A stretch of 64,000 nt of DNA from Humibacter ginsenosidimutans (GTDB lineage: Bacteria; Actinomycetota; Actinomycetes; Actinomycetales; Microbacteriaceae): the NCBI RefSeq assembly GCF_007859675.1, contig NZ_CP042305.1:1364001-1428000 (forward strand), written 5' to 3'. The notes beneath the pieces were generated by a model that saw only the letters and a list, made by a program, of their open reading frames with translations, searched no databases and was not told where the DNA came from. Shown piece by piece: positions 44,515 to 54,944 of the stretch (position 1 is its first letter; each line of letters opens with the position of its first letter). The translations under genes and the position numbers were made by a program.

Positions 44515-45638
44515 TCCGGTACGACGGATCCCTTCTCACGGCGGTCCTGCACGGCGAGCGCGAGTTCGTCGAGCAGGGCCGCCGTCTCGTCCCAGCCGAT
44601 GCAGGCATCCGTGATGCTCTGCCCGTAGGCGAGCGCTGATCGACCTGCGTCGGTCAGCGGCTGGTTGCCCGGCACGAGGAAGCTCTCGGCCATGACGCCG
44701 GCGATCGGGTCGCCCTCTCTCACCTGGTCGGCGAGCTCGCGCAGCACTGACGCCTGCCGCACGTGGCTCTTGCCGCTGTTGCCGTGGCTGGCGTCGACCA
44801 CCAGGTGAGAGGCGAGGCCGGCCCGCGTGAGCAGCGCCGCGGCATCCGCCACGCTCGCCGAGTCGTAGTTGGTGGTGCCGCGGCCGCCGCGCAGGATGAC
44901 GTGGGCCGCCTCGTTGCCGCTCGTGGAGACCAGGGCTGCGGCGCCCTCGTCGGTGACGCCGAAGAAGACGTGCCGCTGGCCCGCGACGGTGCAGCCGTCG
45001 ACGGCCACCTGCACATCGCCGTCCGTGGCGTTCTTGAATCCGATCGGCATCGAGAGCCCGCTGGCGAGCTGGCGGTGGATCTGGCTCTCCGTGGTGCGCG
45101 CGCCGATGGCACCCCAGCTGACGGCATCCGCGATGTACTGCGGGCTCGTGGGTTCGAGGAACTCGCAGCCGACAGGCAGACCGAGCTCGAGGATGTCGAT
45201 GAGCAGGCGACGCGCCATCCGCAGCCCGTCGGCGACGCGGTGCGTGCCGTCGAGGTGGGGATCGTTGATGAGCCCCTTCCAGCCGCCGGTCGAACGCGGC
45301 TTCTCGAAGTAGACGCGCATCACGATCAGCAGCCGGTCGCGGTGCAGGTCAGCGACCGCGGCGAGCCGACGCGCGTACTCGAGCGCGGCATCCGGGTCGT
45401 GCACGGAGCACGGGCCGACGACGACCAGCAGGCGCGGGTCGTCGCCGCGCAGCACGGCCTCGACCTCCGCGCGGCTGCGCGCCACGAGAGCGGCGGCCCG
45501 TTCGTTCAACGGCAGCTCGGCACGCACCTGTGCCGGGGTGGGGAGCGCCTGGATCGACGTCACCCTGGTGTTCGACACCGTGTCGGCGTTCGGCACCGCG
45601 TCGCCGGTCCGCCTGCTGTTCTGGGCTGTGATGCTCAT
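44499..45638 (-). CDS. aroG: 3-deoxy-7-phosphoheptulonate (DAHP) synthase, class I
   Basis: A 379-residue enzyme of the AroF/G/H type with VVVGPCSVHDPDAALEYARR, MRVYFEKPRSTGGWKGLIND, GARTTESQIHRQLASGLSMP and DASHGNSGKSHVRQ, covering the metal and PEP/E4P sites. It condenses PEP and erythrose 4-phosphate as the first step of the shikimate pathway. It is preceded by a Trp/Tyr/Phe-rich leader peptide and a terminator hairpin, so attenuation by aromatic amino acids is likely. The 3' end overlaps the convergent DUF4190-like gene by 16 bp. Confidence 0.96.
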   Translation of the reverse strand: MSITAQNSRRTGDAVPNADTVSNTRVTSIQALPTPAQVRAELPLNERAAALVARSRAEVEAVLRGDDPRLLVVVGPCSVHDPDAALEYARRLAAVADLHRDRLLIVMRVYFEKPRSTGGWKGLINDPHLDGTHRVADGLRMARRLLIDILELGLPVGCEFLEPTSPQYIADAVSWGAIGARTTESQIHRQLASGLSMPIGFKNATDGDVQVAVDGCTVAGQRHVFFGVTDEGAAALVSTSGNEAAHVILRGGRGTTNYDSASVADAAALLTRAGLASHLVVDASHGNSGKSHVRQASVLRELADQVREGDPIAGVMAESFLVPGNQPLTDAGRSALAYGQSITDACIGWDETAALLDELALAVQDRREKGSVVPDQLQV

Positions 45639-45696
45639 GGGGTTCCTCTCGGTGACGGCGAGAGGACCAGTGCCAACCCGCCGGTTAATGACGAAA

Positions 45697-45781
45697 GGCA
45701 GGATCGGAATGATCCTGCCCGTTGGCTCTGAAGGATGTGCTGGTCAGCGCTTCGCGACCGTCGGCTCCTCCAGAGCCAACG
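45697..45781 (-). promoter_or_regulatory. Attenuator of aroG: alternative hairpins and intrinsic terminator
   Basis: On the minus strand CGTTGGCTCTG (45781-45771, inside the leader ORF just after the Phe codon) is exactly complementary to CAGAGCCAACG (45730-45720). Next to it lies a perfect 9-bp stem GGCAGGATC/GATCCTGCC (45697-45719, loop ATTCC on the minus strand) followed by TTTCGT, a terminator-like end. A ribosome stalled on the Trp/Tyr/Phe codons would mask the first arm. How the folds exclude each other is inferred. Confidence 0.7.
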
Positions 45782-45809
45782 CGAAATACGCATACCAGCG
45801 GGATGTCAT
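45744..45809 (-). CDS. aroG leader peptide (Trp-Tyr-Ala-Tyr-Phe control codons)
   Basis: A 21-codon frame, ATG 45809 to TGA 45744, reads MTSRWYAYFALALEEPTVAK plus a final Arg. Four aromatic residues lie within five codons (Trp5, Tyr6, Tyr8, Phe9), exactly the three end products of the pathway started by AroG. A promoter TTGGAG-N18-TAGCCT (45846-45817) ends 7 nt before the ATG, so the transcript should be leaderless. Leader-peptide control of a DAHP synthase gene has been described in Corynebacterium. It is too short for ordinary gene finders. Confidence 0.8.
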   Translation of the reverse strand: MTSRWYAYFALALEEPTVAKR

Positions 45810-45816
45810 GCGGGCG

Positions 45817-45846
45817 AGGCTAGCAGAGCGGACGCATGAGCTCCAA
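45817..45846 (-). promoter_or_regulatory. Probable sigma70-type promoter of the aroG leader
   Basis: The minus-strand boxes are TTGGAG (45846-45841) and TAGCCT (45822-45817) with an 18-bp spacer. The predicted start of transcription coincides with the A of the leader ATG at 45809. Confidence 0.55.
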
Positions 45847-45882
45847 AATGCGGGTCGCCCGCCGTCGGGCGACCGTGCCGGC

Positions 45883-47019
45883 TCAGTAGCCGAGCGGACG
45901 CGTCGGGTACTCGAGCTCCTCGGTCGGCGACTCCGCCGGCACGGTGTCGATGGCGCCGGTGCCGAGTACCCCGCCCATCGAACCCACGACGAAAGCACCG
46001 CGGTCGTCGAACGGCATGACCTCGTCCTCGCGGCTGTACTGCTGCGGCGCGTTGCGCCTGCGGGAGCGGGCCATCAGCCCGCGCACGAGAAGTCCGACGG
46101 CCGCGACCACGATCGCGGCGGCCACGGGCAGCAGCACGGTCTGCACCTCGAACAGCGCCATGCGGAAGACGCCGACACCGTAGTCGGCCATCTCGTACGG
46201 CGAGCGCGCGAGCACCCTCGTCCCCGCCGCGGCGGCGACGGCCGTGCTGAGGGGCGAGGAGATCCAGAGCAGGAGCAGTGCGACGATCGCGGCGATGACG
46301 CGACCGACGGTGTTCACGCCGCACCAGATGATCGCGACAGCCACCACCAGTGCCGGCAACCACACCATCACCTGCATGACGATCGGGTTCTGCCCCGAGG
46401 GAACGATCACACGCGCGATGCCCGCCGCCCACTGCGCGAACGCGGCTGCCACGAGTGCGATGCCGATCAGCGCGCCCCCGCGCGGCGCCCGGGCGATGAG
46501 GGCGAGCACGGCCACTCCCCCGAGCATGGAGATCAGCACGACGAGCACCATCACCGCGAGATAGGCGACCGAGGCGACCCCATCGCCGAGACCCACGCCG
46601 ATCACGAACGCCGACTGCCCCAGCGCTGTCAGCTGCACGAGCCCGACGCCGGCCGTCAAGGCCCAGAAGCCTCCCGCCGAGAGGTACCGGTGCGCGCTTC
46701 GCGCCACGATGCCTGCCGCCGCCGAGCCGACCACGATCAGCGCAACGATCATGCCGAGCCGGTACTGGCTGAGCGGAAGCAGCGCAGAGGGCATGTCGCT
46801 CGGCGCGGCGTCCGTCGACCACAGGTTCTGCAGCGGCAGCGTCATGCCCGTGAGCAGCCACGGCAGAAGTCCGATCACGCCGAAGACCAGGCCGAACAGC
46901 AGCCAGAGCCACCAGCCCCACGGGCGAGGGAGGTCGTCGGCCCTCGTGCCCTGCGCCACGCGGCGTGGATATCGTCCGTTGCCGCTCACACCGGATCCCA
47001 CCGTGTAGCCCTCGGACAT
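45883..47019 (-). CDS. Multi-pass membrane protein of unknown function
   Basis: A 378-residue protein with about nine predicted membrane helices between residues 30 and 320, starting with RPWGWWLWLLFGLVFGVIGL. The soluble N-terminus is about 30 residues, and the C-terminal 55 residues are polar and acidic (QQYSREDEVMPFDDRGAF). I recognise no family motif; composition and length are typical of actinobacterial hypothetical integral membrane proteins. It is monocistronic, upstream of the aroG leader on the same strand but with about 75 bp between. Confidence 0.75.
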   Translation of the reverse strand: MSEGYTVGSGVSGNGRYPRRVAQGTRADDLPRPWGWWLWLLFGLVFGVIGLLPWLLTGMTLPLQNLWSTDAAPSDMPSALLPLSQYRLGMIVALIVVGSAAAGIVARSAHRYLSAGGFWALTAGVGLVQLTALGQSAFVIGVGLGDGVASVAYLAVMVLVVLISMLGGVAVLALIARAPRGGALIGIALVAAAFAQWAAGIARVIVPSGQNPIVMQVMVWLPALVVAVAIIWCGVNTVGRVIAAIVALLLLWISSPLSTAVAAAAGTRVLARSPYEMADYGVGVFRMALFEVQTVLLPVAAAIVVAAVGLLVRGLMARSRRRNAPQQYSREDEVMPFDDRGAFVVGSMGGVLGTGAIDTVPAESPTEELEYPTRPLGY

Positions 47020-47172
47020 GTCGCTCCTTCGCTCGCGCCGTGCAGGCCGCGGGGAGCGACCCTCCCCCTGTGGTGCACATCACCCCTGTACGGGGGACAC
47101 GACCGTGTCCACCTTGGCATGCTTCGCACCGGGTTGACAAGCCGGTGCGCCCGCGCGCAGTAGCGTGGGCGG

Positions 47173-47958
47173 ATGCCCTCGTCGCCCGCGCTTTCGTGGC
47201 CCGCCGCCACGGACTTCGCAGCACTCGCCGACGCCGGCTGGCCGGCCATCGAGCGAGTGCCGATCGGCGGCTGGGTCGCGCGTTTCGCGGGCGGCGTCAC
47301 GAAGCGAGCGAACTCCGTCTATCCCGCGGACTCCGTCGAGGATGTCGATGCGGCCGTCGCCGGCGCCGAGCGCGCCTACCGCGATCGCGGCCTCGTCCCT
47401 CTGTTCCAGCTGTCGGACGGCGATGCCGCGATCGCCGCGGCACTGAGCGCGCGCGGCTACATCGAACGGGACGAGACGCTCGTGCTCGCGGCGCCGACGC
47501 GCGGCATCCTCGAAGCGGTCTCGTCGGAACCCACGGGCGGCACAGCAGTCGAGGTCGTCGCCGAACCCGACGACGAATGGCTGGCGACCTGGTGGGCTGT
47601 CGACGGCCGAGGCGGCGCGGCCGAACTCGAGGTCGCACGGCGCATCATGACCGGCGGCCCCGCGTTGTACGCCGCGGCGCGAGACGATCACGGCACGGCA
47701 TCCGTCGCCAGGCTGGCCCTTGTCGATGACGGGGAGCTGCAGTGGGGCGGCCTCTACGCCGTGGCGACGCGGCAGGATGCCCGTGGTCGCGGCCACGCCC
47801 GCTCGGTCGTCACGGCTCTCACGACACTTGCGGCCGCGCGCGGCGTCGATGCACTCTGGCTCCAGGTTCTGGCCGGCAATCACGTCGCCCGGCGGATGTA
47901 CGACGGCCTGGGCTTTCGCGCCGTCGCCACCTACACGTACGTGCAGGCGCCCGCGTGA
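47173..47958 (+). CDS. GNAT-family N-acetyltransferase
   Basis: A 261-residue protein. The C-terminal GNAT domain has LQWGGLYAVATRQDARGRGH (acetyl-CoA pyrophosphate loop QDARGRGHA) and YDGLGFRAVATYTYVQ. The N-terminal half (GGWVARFAGGVTKRANSVYP) matches the second, degenerate GNAT-like domain of actinobacterial two-domain acetyltransferases. The substrate is unknown. It stands alone on the plus strand and converges on the SDR gene with 21 bp between stops. Confidence 0.85.
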   Translation: MPSSPALSWPAATDFAALADAGWPAIERVPIGGWVARFAGGVTKRANSVYPADSVEDVDAAVAGAERAYRDRGLVPLFQLSDGDAAIAAALSARGYIERDETLVLAAPTRGILEAVSSEPTGGTAVEVVAEPDDEWLATWWAVDGRGGAAELEVARRIMTGGPALYAAARDDHGTASVARLALVDDGELQWGGLYAVATRQDARGRGHARSVVTALTTLAAARGVDALWLQVLAGNHVARRMYDGLGFRAVATYTYVQAPA

Positions 47959-47979
47959 TCGCCGGTGCGAGCCGGGCAG

Positions 47980-48765
47980 CTACGCGGCGTCGGCCCCGGC
48001 GTGCCGGGCGTGCGGGTCCTGGGCGTTCAGCGTCGCCACGACCGTGTCGTAGTCGCCGCGCGACTCCGCGTGCCGCAGGAAGCCGACGCGCTGCACCTGA
48101 AGCTCACGGGCATCCGGATTCTGCTCGATGAGCTGAACCACCTCGGCCACGAACTCGTCGAGCGGCATCGCGATCGGGCTCGTCTCCTGCCCGGGCATCA
48201 ACGACGTGCGCACCGCAGGGGGCACGAGCTCGACCACCTGCACGGAGGTGTCCGCCAGCTGCAGCCGGATCGACTCGCTGAGCTGATGGATCGCCGCCTT
48301 GGTGGCGTTGTACGTGGGCGTCACCCGCAGCGGCACGAAGGCGAGGCCCGACGAGACCGTCATGATCACGGCATCCGGCCGCGACTGCAGGTGCTCGATG
48401 AAGGCTCCGATCAGGCGGATCGGACCGAGCAGGTTCGTCTCGACCGTCGCTTCGGCGGTCTCGACGAACGTGGCTGGAGCGTGCCAGTCCTCCGTGCGCA
48501 TGATGCCGGCCATCGCGATGAGCATGTTCAGATCAGGGTGCGCGGCGAGCACACTCTCTGCCGCCGCGGCGATGCTCTGCTTGTTCGTGGTGTCGACCTG
48601 CACGGTGTCGAGGCCGGGATGCTGTTCGCGGATGCGGGCGAGCAGCTCGCTTCTGCGGCCACCGACGATGACGGTGTTGCCGCGCTCGGAGAGCGACACG
48701 GCGAGCGCGAGGCCGATGCCGCTGGTGGCGCCGGGGATGAAGACGGTGTTTCCGGTGATCTGCAT
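47980..48765 (-). CDS. Short-chain dehydrogenase/reductase (DltE-like)
   Basis: A 261-residue classical SDR with cofactor motif GATSGIGLA (about 12-20), an NAG-like strand MAGIM, and the catalytic Ser-Tyr-Lys set (VSSGLAF, then YNATK). It reduces or oxidises an unknown carbonyl/alcohol substrate. The start ATG at 48765 is 100 bp from the divergent XRE-type regulator, a frequent pairing in actinobacteria in which the regulator controls the SDR. Confidence 0.88.
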   Translation of the reverse strand: MQITGNTVFIPGATSGIGLALAVSLSERGNTVIVGGRRSELLARIREQHPGLDTVQVDTTNKQSIAAAAESVLAAHPDLNMLIAMAGIMRTEDWHAPATFVETAEATVETNLLGPIRLIGAFIEHLQSRPDAVIMTVSSGLAFVPLRVTPTYNATKAAIHQLSESIRLQLADTSVQVVELVPPAVRTSLMPGQETSPIAMPLDEFVAEVVQLIEQNPDARELQVQRVGFLRHAESRGDYDTVVATLNAQDPHARHAGADAA

Positions 48766-48865
48766 GTCTCCAGCGTCGGCGAGCGCGCGCTCGGCCGGCA
48801 GAGCGGGGTCATCCACGGATCGGCGATCCCTGGATGGCATGGAGCGCACCGGAGATGATGGAGCC

Positions 48866-49732
48866 ATGGATGCCGCAGCCCTCGCCGACTTCCTCCGACG
48901 CCGGCGCGCGGAGTTGAGCCCAGGCGACGTCGGCCTGTCCGAAGGGCGTCGCAGGCGCACGCCAGGCCTGCGACGCGAGGAGGTCGCGCAGCTGGCGGCC
49001 ATGTCGACCGACTACTACACCCGGCTGGAGCAGCGGCGCGGACCGCAGCCCAGCGAGCAGATGCTGGCGTCGCTCGCCAGGGCGCTGCGGCTGAGCCGCG
49101 ACGAACGCGACTATCTCTATCGGGTGGCGGGGCACGGCATCCCGGATCGCTCCTCGCTCGGCACCCATGTCGCCCCCGCGCTGCTGCGGGTGCTCGACAG
49201 GCTCGACGACTCCCCCGCGCTGGTCATCTCGAACCTCGGCGAGTCGCTCGCGCAGAACCGCATGGCTGACGCCCTGTTCGGCGACCGGACGGCGCTGGCC
49301 GGATGGGAGCGCAGCGACGTCTATCGCTGGTTCGTGCACCCGACGACGGAGCGACTGCTGTACCCGGAGAACGACAGGGACAGACAGAGCAGGGCGCTGG
49401 TGGCGAATCTGCGCGCAGCCCTCGGCGCGATGGGCCAGCGTTCACGGGCCGGCGAGCTGGTGCGCGAACTGCGCGAACGGAGTGCGGAATTCGGCGAGCT
49501 CTGGGACCGGCACGAGGTCGCGCGCCGGTTCGAGGACCACAAGGTGCTCGTGCATCCCGAAGTCGGGGCCATCGAGTTCGACTGTCAGGTGCTGTTCACC
49601 GAAGACCAGAGTCAGGCCCTGCTGGTGCTGACCGCGGCACGATCGAACGGGCAGCACGACTCGCAGGCGCAGGAACGGCTTCGGCTGCTCTCCGTGCTGG
49701 GCACGCAGGCCTTCTCCGACGATCCGGCGTGA
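48866..49732 (+). CDS. XRE-family regulator with MmyB-like ligand-binding domain
   Basis: A 288-residue protein. The N-terminal helix-turn-helix has RRRTPGLRREEVAQLAAMST and YYTRLEQRRGPQPS; the C-terminal PAS-like MmyB domain (about 105-270) has LVISNLGESLAQNRMADALF and VGAIEFDCQVLFTEDQSQ. Such proteins are thought to bind small or fatty-acid-like ligands. It is divergent from the SDR gene and probably its regulator. Confidence 0.9.
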   Translation: MDAAALADFLRRRRAELSPGDVGLSEGRRRRTPGLRREEVAQLAAMSTDYYTRLEQRRGPQPSEQMLASLARALRLSRDERDYLYRVAGHGIPDRSSLGTHVAPALLRVLDRLDDSPALVISNLGESLAQNRMADALFGDRTALAGWERSDVYRWFVHPTTERLLYPENDRDRQSRALVANLRAALGAMGQRSRAGELVRELRERSAEFGELWDRHEVARRFEDHKVLVHPEVGAIEFDCQVLFTEDQSQALLVLTAARSNGQHDSQAQERLRLLSVLGTQAFSDDPA

Positions 49733-49857
49733 CCGGCTTGTCTCATCTGCGCCGCACCGTCGTGGAATCCTGATCGGGTGCACGGTGTTGCCGATGGAGA
49801 GGCATGCGCTGCCGGGCAGGCGTTCTGGCCTGATCAGGCTGCCGGAAGGGACGAGAC

Positions 49858-50586
49858 GTGACGGCACCGGAAGGTGAGAGCAGAACAGACGGGAGCGACG
49901 GCATCCGCACCGTCGGCATCCTCGGCGCCGGCAAGCTGGGAACGGTGCTCGCACGTCTCGCGCTGGCGGCCGGCTTCGACGTGCTGATCGCCGGGTCGGG
50001 CGATCCCGCGAAGATCGCGCTCATCGTCGAGGTGCTCGCTCCCGGTGCCAAGGCCGTCACAGCGGAGAACGCGGCACGATCGGCGGATGCCGTCATCCTC
50101 GCCCTCCCGCTCGGCAAGCACGAGACGCTTCCCGTCGACGCGCTGGCCGGCAAGCTCGTGATCGACGCCATGAACTACTGGTGGGAGATCGACGGCATCC
50201 GCGACGACCTCAACGACCCGACCACCTCGACGAGCGAGATCGTGCAGCGGTTCCTGCCGCACTCTCGCCTGGTGAAGGCGCTCAACCACATGGGTTACCA
50301 CGACCTCGAGGACGAGCCGCGACCGCACGGCGCCGATGGGCGCAAGGCGATCGCCATCGCCGGCGACGACGGTGCCGACCTGGATGCCGTCGCCTCCTTC
50401 GTCGACGCGCTCGGCTTCGATCCCGTGGTCGCCGGCACCCTCTCAGAAGGCATCCGCATGGAGCCGAACACCGAGCTGTTCGGTGCGGACGTGGACGCCG
50501 ACCAGGTGCGCTACCTGTTGTCGACCTTCCCGGACTCGGCTCGCGGACGCGTCGTCGCGCGGGCGCGCGCAGAACACGCCGCATAG
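49858..50586 (+). CDS. NADPH:F420 reductase-like NAD(P)-binding protein
   Basis: A 242-residue Rossmann protein with [17 protein letters not shown] near the N-terminus, [16 protein letters not shown], and the F420-reductase-like [12 protein letters not shown] and [13 protein letters not shown]. It resembles the F420-dependent NADP reductase/NADP oxidoreductase family. Whether this organism makes F420 cannot be seen here, so the activity is tentative. The GTG at 49858 with GGAAGGGA upstream is the start. It is followed by gdhA after 126 bp. Confidence 0.8.
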   Translation: MTAPEGESRTDGSDGIRTVGILGAGKLGTVLARLALAAGFDVLIAGSGDPAKIALIVEVLAPGAKAVTAENAARSADAVILALPLGKHETLPVDALAGKLVIDAMNYWWEIDGIRDDLNDPTTSTSEIVQRFLPHSRLVKALNHMGYHDLEDEPRPHGADGRKAIAIAGDDGADLDAVASFVDALGFDPVVAGTLSEGIRMEPNTELFGADVDADQVRYLLSTFPDSARGRVVARARAEHAA

Positions 50587-50638
50587 CAGCTGGCCGGCGC
50601 CTCGGACAGCCGCGGTCTCGTGGTATCCCACATGCGGG

Positions 50639-52065
<1,427 letters not shown>

Positions 52066-52098
52066 GGCGTCGGGCATCCCGACCGATCCGGCCGGCGT

Positions 52099-52127
52099 CG
52101 TCGGCGCGAGGGGAATGTGCGCCGACG
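52099..52127. terminator. Hairpin between convergent gdhA and membrane-protein gene
   Basis: CGTCGGCGC (52099-52107) pairs exactly with GCGCCGACG (52119-52127), with an 11-nt loop. There is no T run, as is common in high-GC actinobacteria. It sits between two convergent stops (52065 and 52169). Confidence 0.65.
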
Positions 52128-52168
52128 GCGACGGTGGTCGGATATCGGTATCGAGCGGAGCGCGGCAC

Positions 52169-52747
52169 TCACACGGGCAGCGCCCAGCCGAGCGAGAAGT
52201 TGAACGCGACGGCGAGCATGAGGTACATCAGCCACAACCCTGTGACGACGTGCCAGAACCCGAGCGCCCGCTCCCCCCAACTCCTGCCGATCGCGGCGAA
52301 GAAGTCCGACGCGTAGATCAGGGCGAGGCCGACGAACAGCAGCCCGACCGCCCAGTCCCCGGAGACGAAGAACACCACGAGCCCGGCGACCGAGATGATG
52401 AAGAACGCGACAGTCATGCCCGCGTTGGGTCGTGGGTCGTTGCCACGGTACCTGTTGTAACCGATCGCGAACCAGTGGATGCCGTATGCGCTGAACGCGA
52501 GCGCGGCCATGTACAGCGGCGCGCCCTTGAAGACTTGAAACCACGTCAGGCCGATGAACAGGATGATCCCGGTCACGAACTGACAGAAACCGGGCAACCA
52601 GATGCCCCACGTTCCCATCGCACGGTCGACCCGTTCGTCCCGCTTCGGCCAGCCGACCAGCTCCTGCGGACCGTAGATGAGATAGCCGGTGCCGAGGCCG
52701 AAGAATCCGAGTGCCAGAGGTGGGAACAACGACACTGCGAAATGCAT
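52169..52747 (-). CDS. Six-helix membrane protein of unknown function
   Basis: A 192-residue protein with six predicted membrane helices covering most of its length; it starts LFPPLALGFFGLGTGYLIYG and has a charged loop QELVGWPKRDERVDRAM after helix 1. Size and helix number resemble the acetate-uptake (GPR1/FUN34/YaaH) family, but the NPAPLGL motif of that family is absent, so I do not assign it. It is divergent from moaA with a gap of about 170 bp. Confidence 0.7.
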   Translation of the reverse strand: MHFAVSLFPPLALGFFGLGTGYLIYGPQELVGWPKRDERVDRAMGTWGIWLPGFCQFVTGIILFIGLTWFQVFKGAPLYMAALAFSAYGIHWFAIGYNRYRGNDPRPNAGMTVAFFIISVAGLVVFFVSGDWAVGLLFVGLALIYASDFFAAIGRSWGERALGFWHVVTGLWLMYLMLAVAFNFSLGWALPV

Positions 52748-52919
52748 GGTGAACCTTCTTCTATCCAGTTCCCCTCCATCTCATAGTGACCCCGTGTCCA
52801 GACAACTTCAAGGGTGAGCCGCCGCGCCGCCGACCGGGGCAACCCGCCACGAGTCGGGTTAGACGGCCTACTCTCGAAGAACGGCCGGTGCCGTATGAGC
52901 AATGAGGCGGGGGGATGCC

Positions 52920-54008
52920 GTGACTGACACGCTTGATCGCGTCGACGGCACACGCGCGCACCGGCTTCCCTCGACCGGGATGCCCGTCGACCGCCTCGGT
53001 CGTCGTCTCACCGACCTGCGCGTGTCGGTCACCGACCGCTGCAACTTCCGCTGCGTGTACTGCATGCCGCGCGAGGTGTTCGGCCGCGACTACGCCTTCC
53101 TTCCCCGCGACGAGCTGCTCACGTTCGAGGAGATCGTGCGGGTCGTCAAGGCGGGGATCCGACTCGGCGTGCGCAAGGTGCGCCTCACCGGGGGCGAGCC
53201 GCTGCTGCGCAAGGGCATCGAGGAGCTGATCGCGATGCTGGCGGCGCTGCGCACGGCATCCGGCGAACCGCTCGACCTCGCCTTGACGACGAACGGGTCG
53301 GCGCTGGCCTTCAAGGCGCAGTCGCTGAGGGACGCGGGCCTGAACCGGGTGACCGTCTCGGTCGACTCGCTCGACGACGCCACCTTTCGCCGCATGAACG
53401 ACGTGAACTTTCCGCTGGCGAAGGTTCTGCACGGTCTTCGGGTGGCGCACGACGTCGGTCTCGGACCGATCAAGGTCAACATGGTCGTCAAGCGCGGACA
53501 GAACGACGACGACATCGTGGCGATGGCCGAGCGCTTCCGCGGCAGCGGCTGCGTGCTGCGGTTCATCGAGTTCATGGATGTCGGCACCACGAACGGCTGG
53601 CGCCTCGACGACGTCGTGCCGTCGCGCGAGATCATCGAGCGCATCTCCGCCGTGCATCCCATCGAGCCGCTCGCGCCGACTGCGCCGGGCGAGACCGCCG
53701 CACGGTGGCGCTACGTGGACGGCGCCGGCGAGATCGGCGTGATCTCGTCGGTGACGCAGCCGTTCTGCGCGGGCTGCAACCGCGCGCGCCTCTCCACGGA
53801 GGGCCGGCTCTACACCTGCCTCTTCGCCGACGACGGCACCGACCTGCGCACGCTGCTGCGCTCCGGTGTCGCCGATGACGACCTCGCCTCCGCGATGAGC
53901 GGCGTGTGGACGCGCAGGGACGATCGCTACTCGCAGCTGCGCTCGTCTCTGACGCCGGGCATCCGGGAGCACCGCAAGAAGATCGAGATGTCCTACATCG
54001 GCGGCTGA
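52920..54008 (+). CDS. moaA: GTP 3',8-cyclase MoaA (molybdenum cofactor synthesis)
   Basis: A 362-residue radical-SAM enzyme. The N-terminal cluster motif is CNFRCVYC and the C-terminal cluster motif is [18 protein letters not shown]; the protein ends in the Gly-Gly tail (SYIGG) important for activity. With MoaC it makes cyclic pyranopterin monophosphate from GTP. GTG 52920 with GGCGGGGGA upstream is preferred over ATG 52902. It opens a run with fdhD and fdhF; other moa/mog genes are not in the window. Confidence 0.95.
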   Translation: MTDTLDRVDGTRAHRLPSTGMPVDRLGRRLTDLRVSVTDRCNFRCVYCMPREVFGRDYAFLPRDELLTFEEIVRVVKAGIRLGVRKVRLTGGEPLLRKGIEELIAMLAALRTASGEPLDLALTTNGSALAFKAQSLRDAGLNRVTVSVDSLDDATFRRMNDVNFPLAKVLHGLRVAHDVGLGPIKVNMVVKRGQNDDDIVAMAERFRGSGCVLRFIEFMDVGTTNGWRLDDVVPSREIIERISAVHPIEPLAPTAPGETAARWRYVDGAGEIGVISSVTQPFCAGCNRARLSTEGRLYTCLFADDGTDLRTLLRSGVADDDLASAMSGVWTRRDDRYSQLRSSLTPGIREHRKKIEMSYIGG

Positions 54009-54074
54009 CGACGCACGCGACGGGTCGGCGCCGGCTCTGTTGCGAGAACGGGGCCACCGGCGTATCCCTGAAAT

Positions 54075-54944
54075 ATGGGCAGGGTCACGACCCGACGACG
54101 CGTCGCCCGCTTGACGCTCGGCGCGCGCGTCACACGACGGGAAGACATCCTCGTCGTCGAGGAACCCCTGGAGATCAGAGTCGGCGGACGCCCGCTCGCG
54201 GTGACCATGCGCACCCCAGGGCACGACGTCGAGCTGGCGGCCGGATTCCTCGTCTCTGAGGGTGTCATCGCACGCGGCGACGAGTTCGCCGCCGCACGGT
54301 TCTGCGACGACGGCAGCACGCAGGGCAACACCTACAACGTGCTCGACGTCGCGCTCGCACCGGGGGTGGCGCCGCCGTCTCCGGCGTTGGCACGTGAGTT
54401 CTTCACCACCAGTTCGTGCGGTCTGTGCGGCAAGGCGAGCATCGATGCGGTGCGCACGCAGTCGCGGTTCGAGGTGCGCGACGACACGCTTCGCGTGGCG
54501 ATCGACACCCTCGTGACGCTGCCCGACCGGCTGCGCGCCGCGCAAGACGTCTTCGAGTCCACGGGAGGTCTGCACGCAGCAGGGCTGTACCGCGCCGACA
54601 CCGACGAGATGCTCGTGGTGCGCGAAGACGTCGGCAGGCACAACGCGGTCGACAAGGTGGTCGGCTGGGCGCTCACCCACGACCTGCTGCCGCTGACCGG
54701 CACGGTGCTGATGGTGTCGGGGCGCGCGAGCTTCGAGCTGACGCAGAAGGCGGCGATGGCGGGCATCCCGATGCTCGCCGCGGTCTCTGCGCCGTCGTCG
54801 CTCGCCGTCGAACTGGCAATCGAGTGCGGGATGACCCTTGTCGGGTTCCTGCGCGGCGAGTCGATGGTGGTCTACGCGGGCGGACAGCGCGTCGAAGAGC
54901 AGCAGGGCTTCGAACGGCCGAGCGCGGAAGGAAGTGCAGCATGA
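54075..54944 (+). CDS. fdhD: Formate dehydrogenase accessory sulfurtransferase
   Basis: A 289-residue protein with the FdhD sulfur-transfer motif [10 protein letters not shown] (Cys115, Cys118), [15 protein letters not shown] and [18 protein letters not shown]. It passes sulfur from a cysteine desulfurase to the Mo-bis-MGD cofactor, without which the formate dehydrogenase is inactive. It is coupled to fdhF by ATGA (54941-54944), confirming the client. Confidence 0.95.
   Translation: MGRVTTRRRVARLTLGARVTRREDILVVEEPLEIRVGGRPLAVTMRTPGHDVELAAGFLVSEGVIARGDEFAAARFCDDGSTQGNTYNVLDVALAPGVAPPSPALAREFFTTSSCGLCGKASIDAVRTQSRFEVRDDTLRVAIDTLVTLPDRLRAAQDVFESTGGLHAAGLYRADTDEMLVVREDVGRHNAVDKVVGWALTHDLLPLTGTVLMVSGRASFELTQKAAMAGIPMLAAVSAPSSLAVELAIECGMTLVGFLRGESMVVYAGGQRVEEQQGFERPSAEGSAA

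Noticed and set aside
52169..52747. Acetate-uptake (GPR1/FUN34/YaaH) transporter
   Set aside because: Six helices and length fit, but the diagnostic NPAPLGL motif is missing.
52761..54680. A 639-codon open frame on minus opposite moaA and fdhD
   Set aside because: The plus-strand genes have all catalytic motifs; the minus frame is an Arg/Ala/His-rich shadow.
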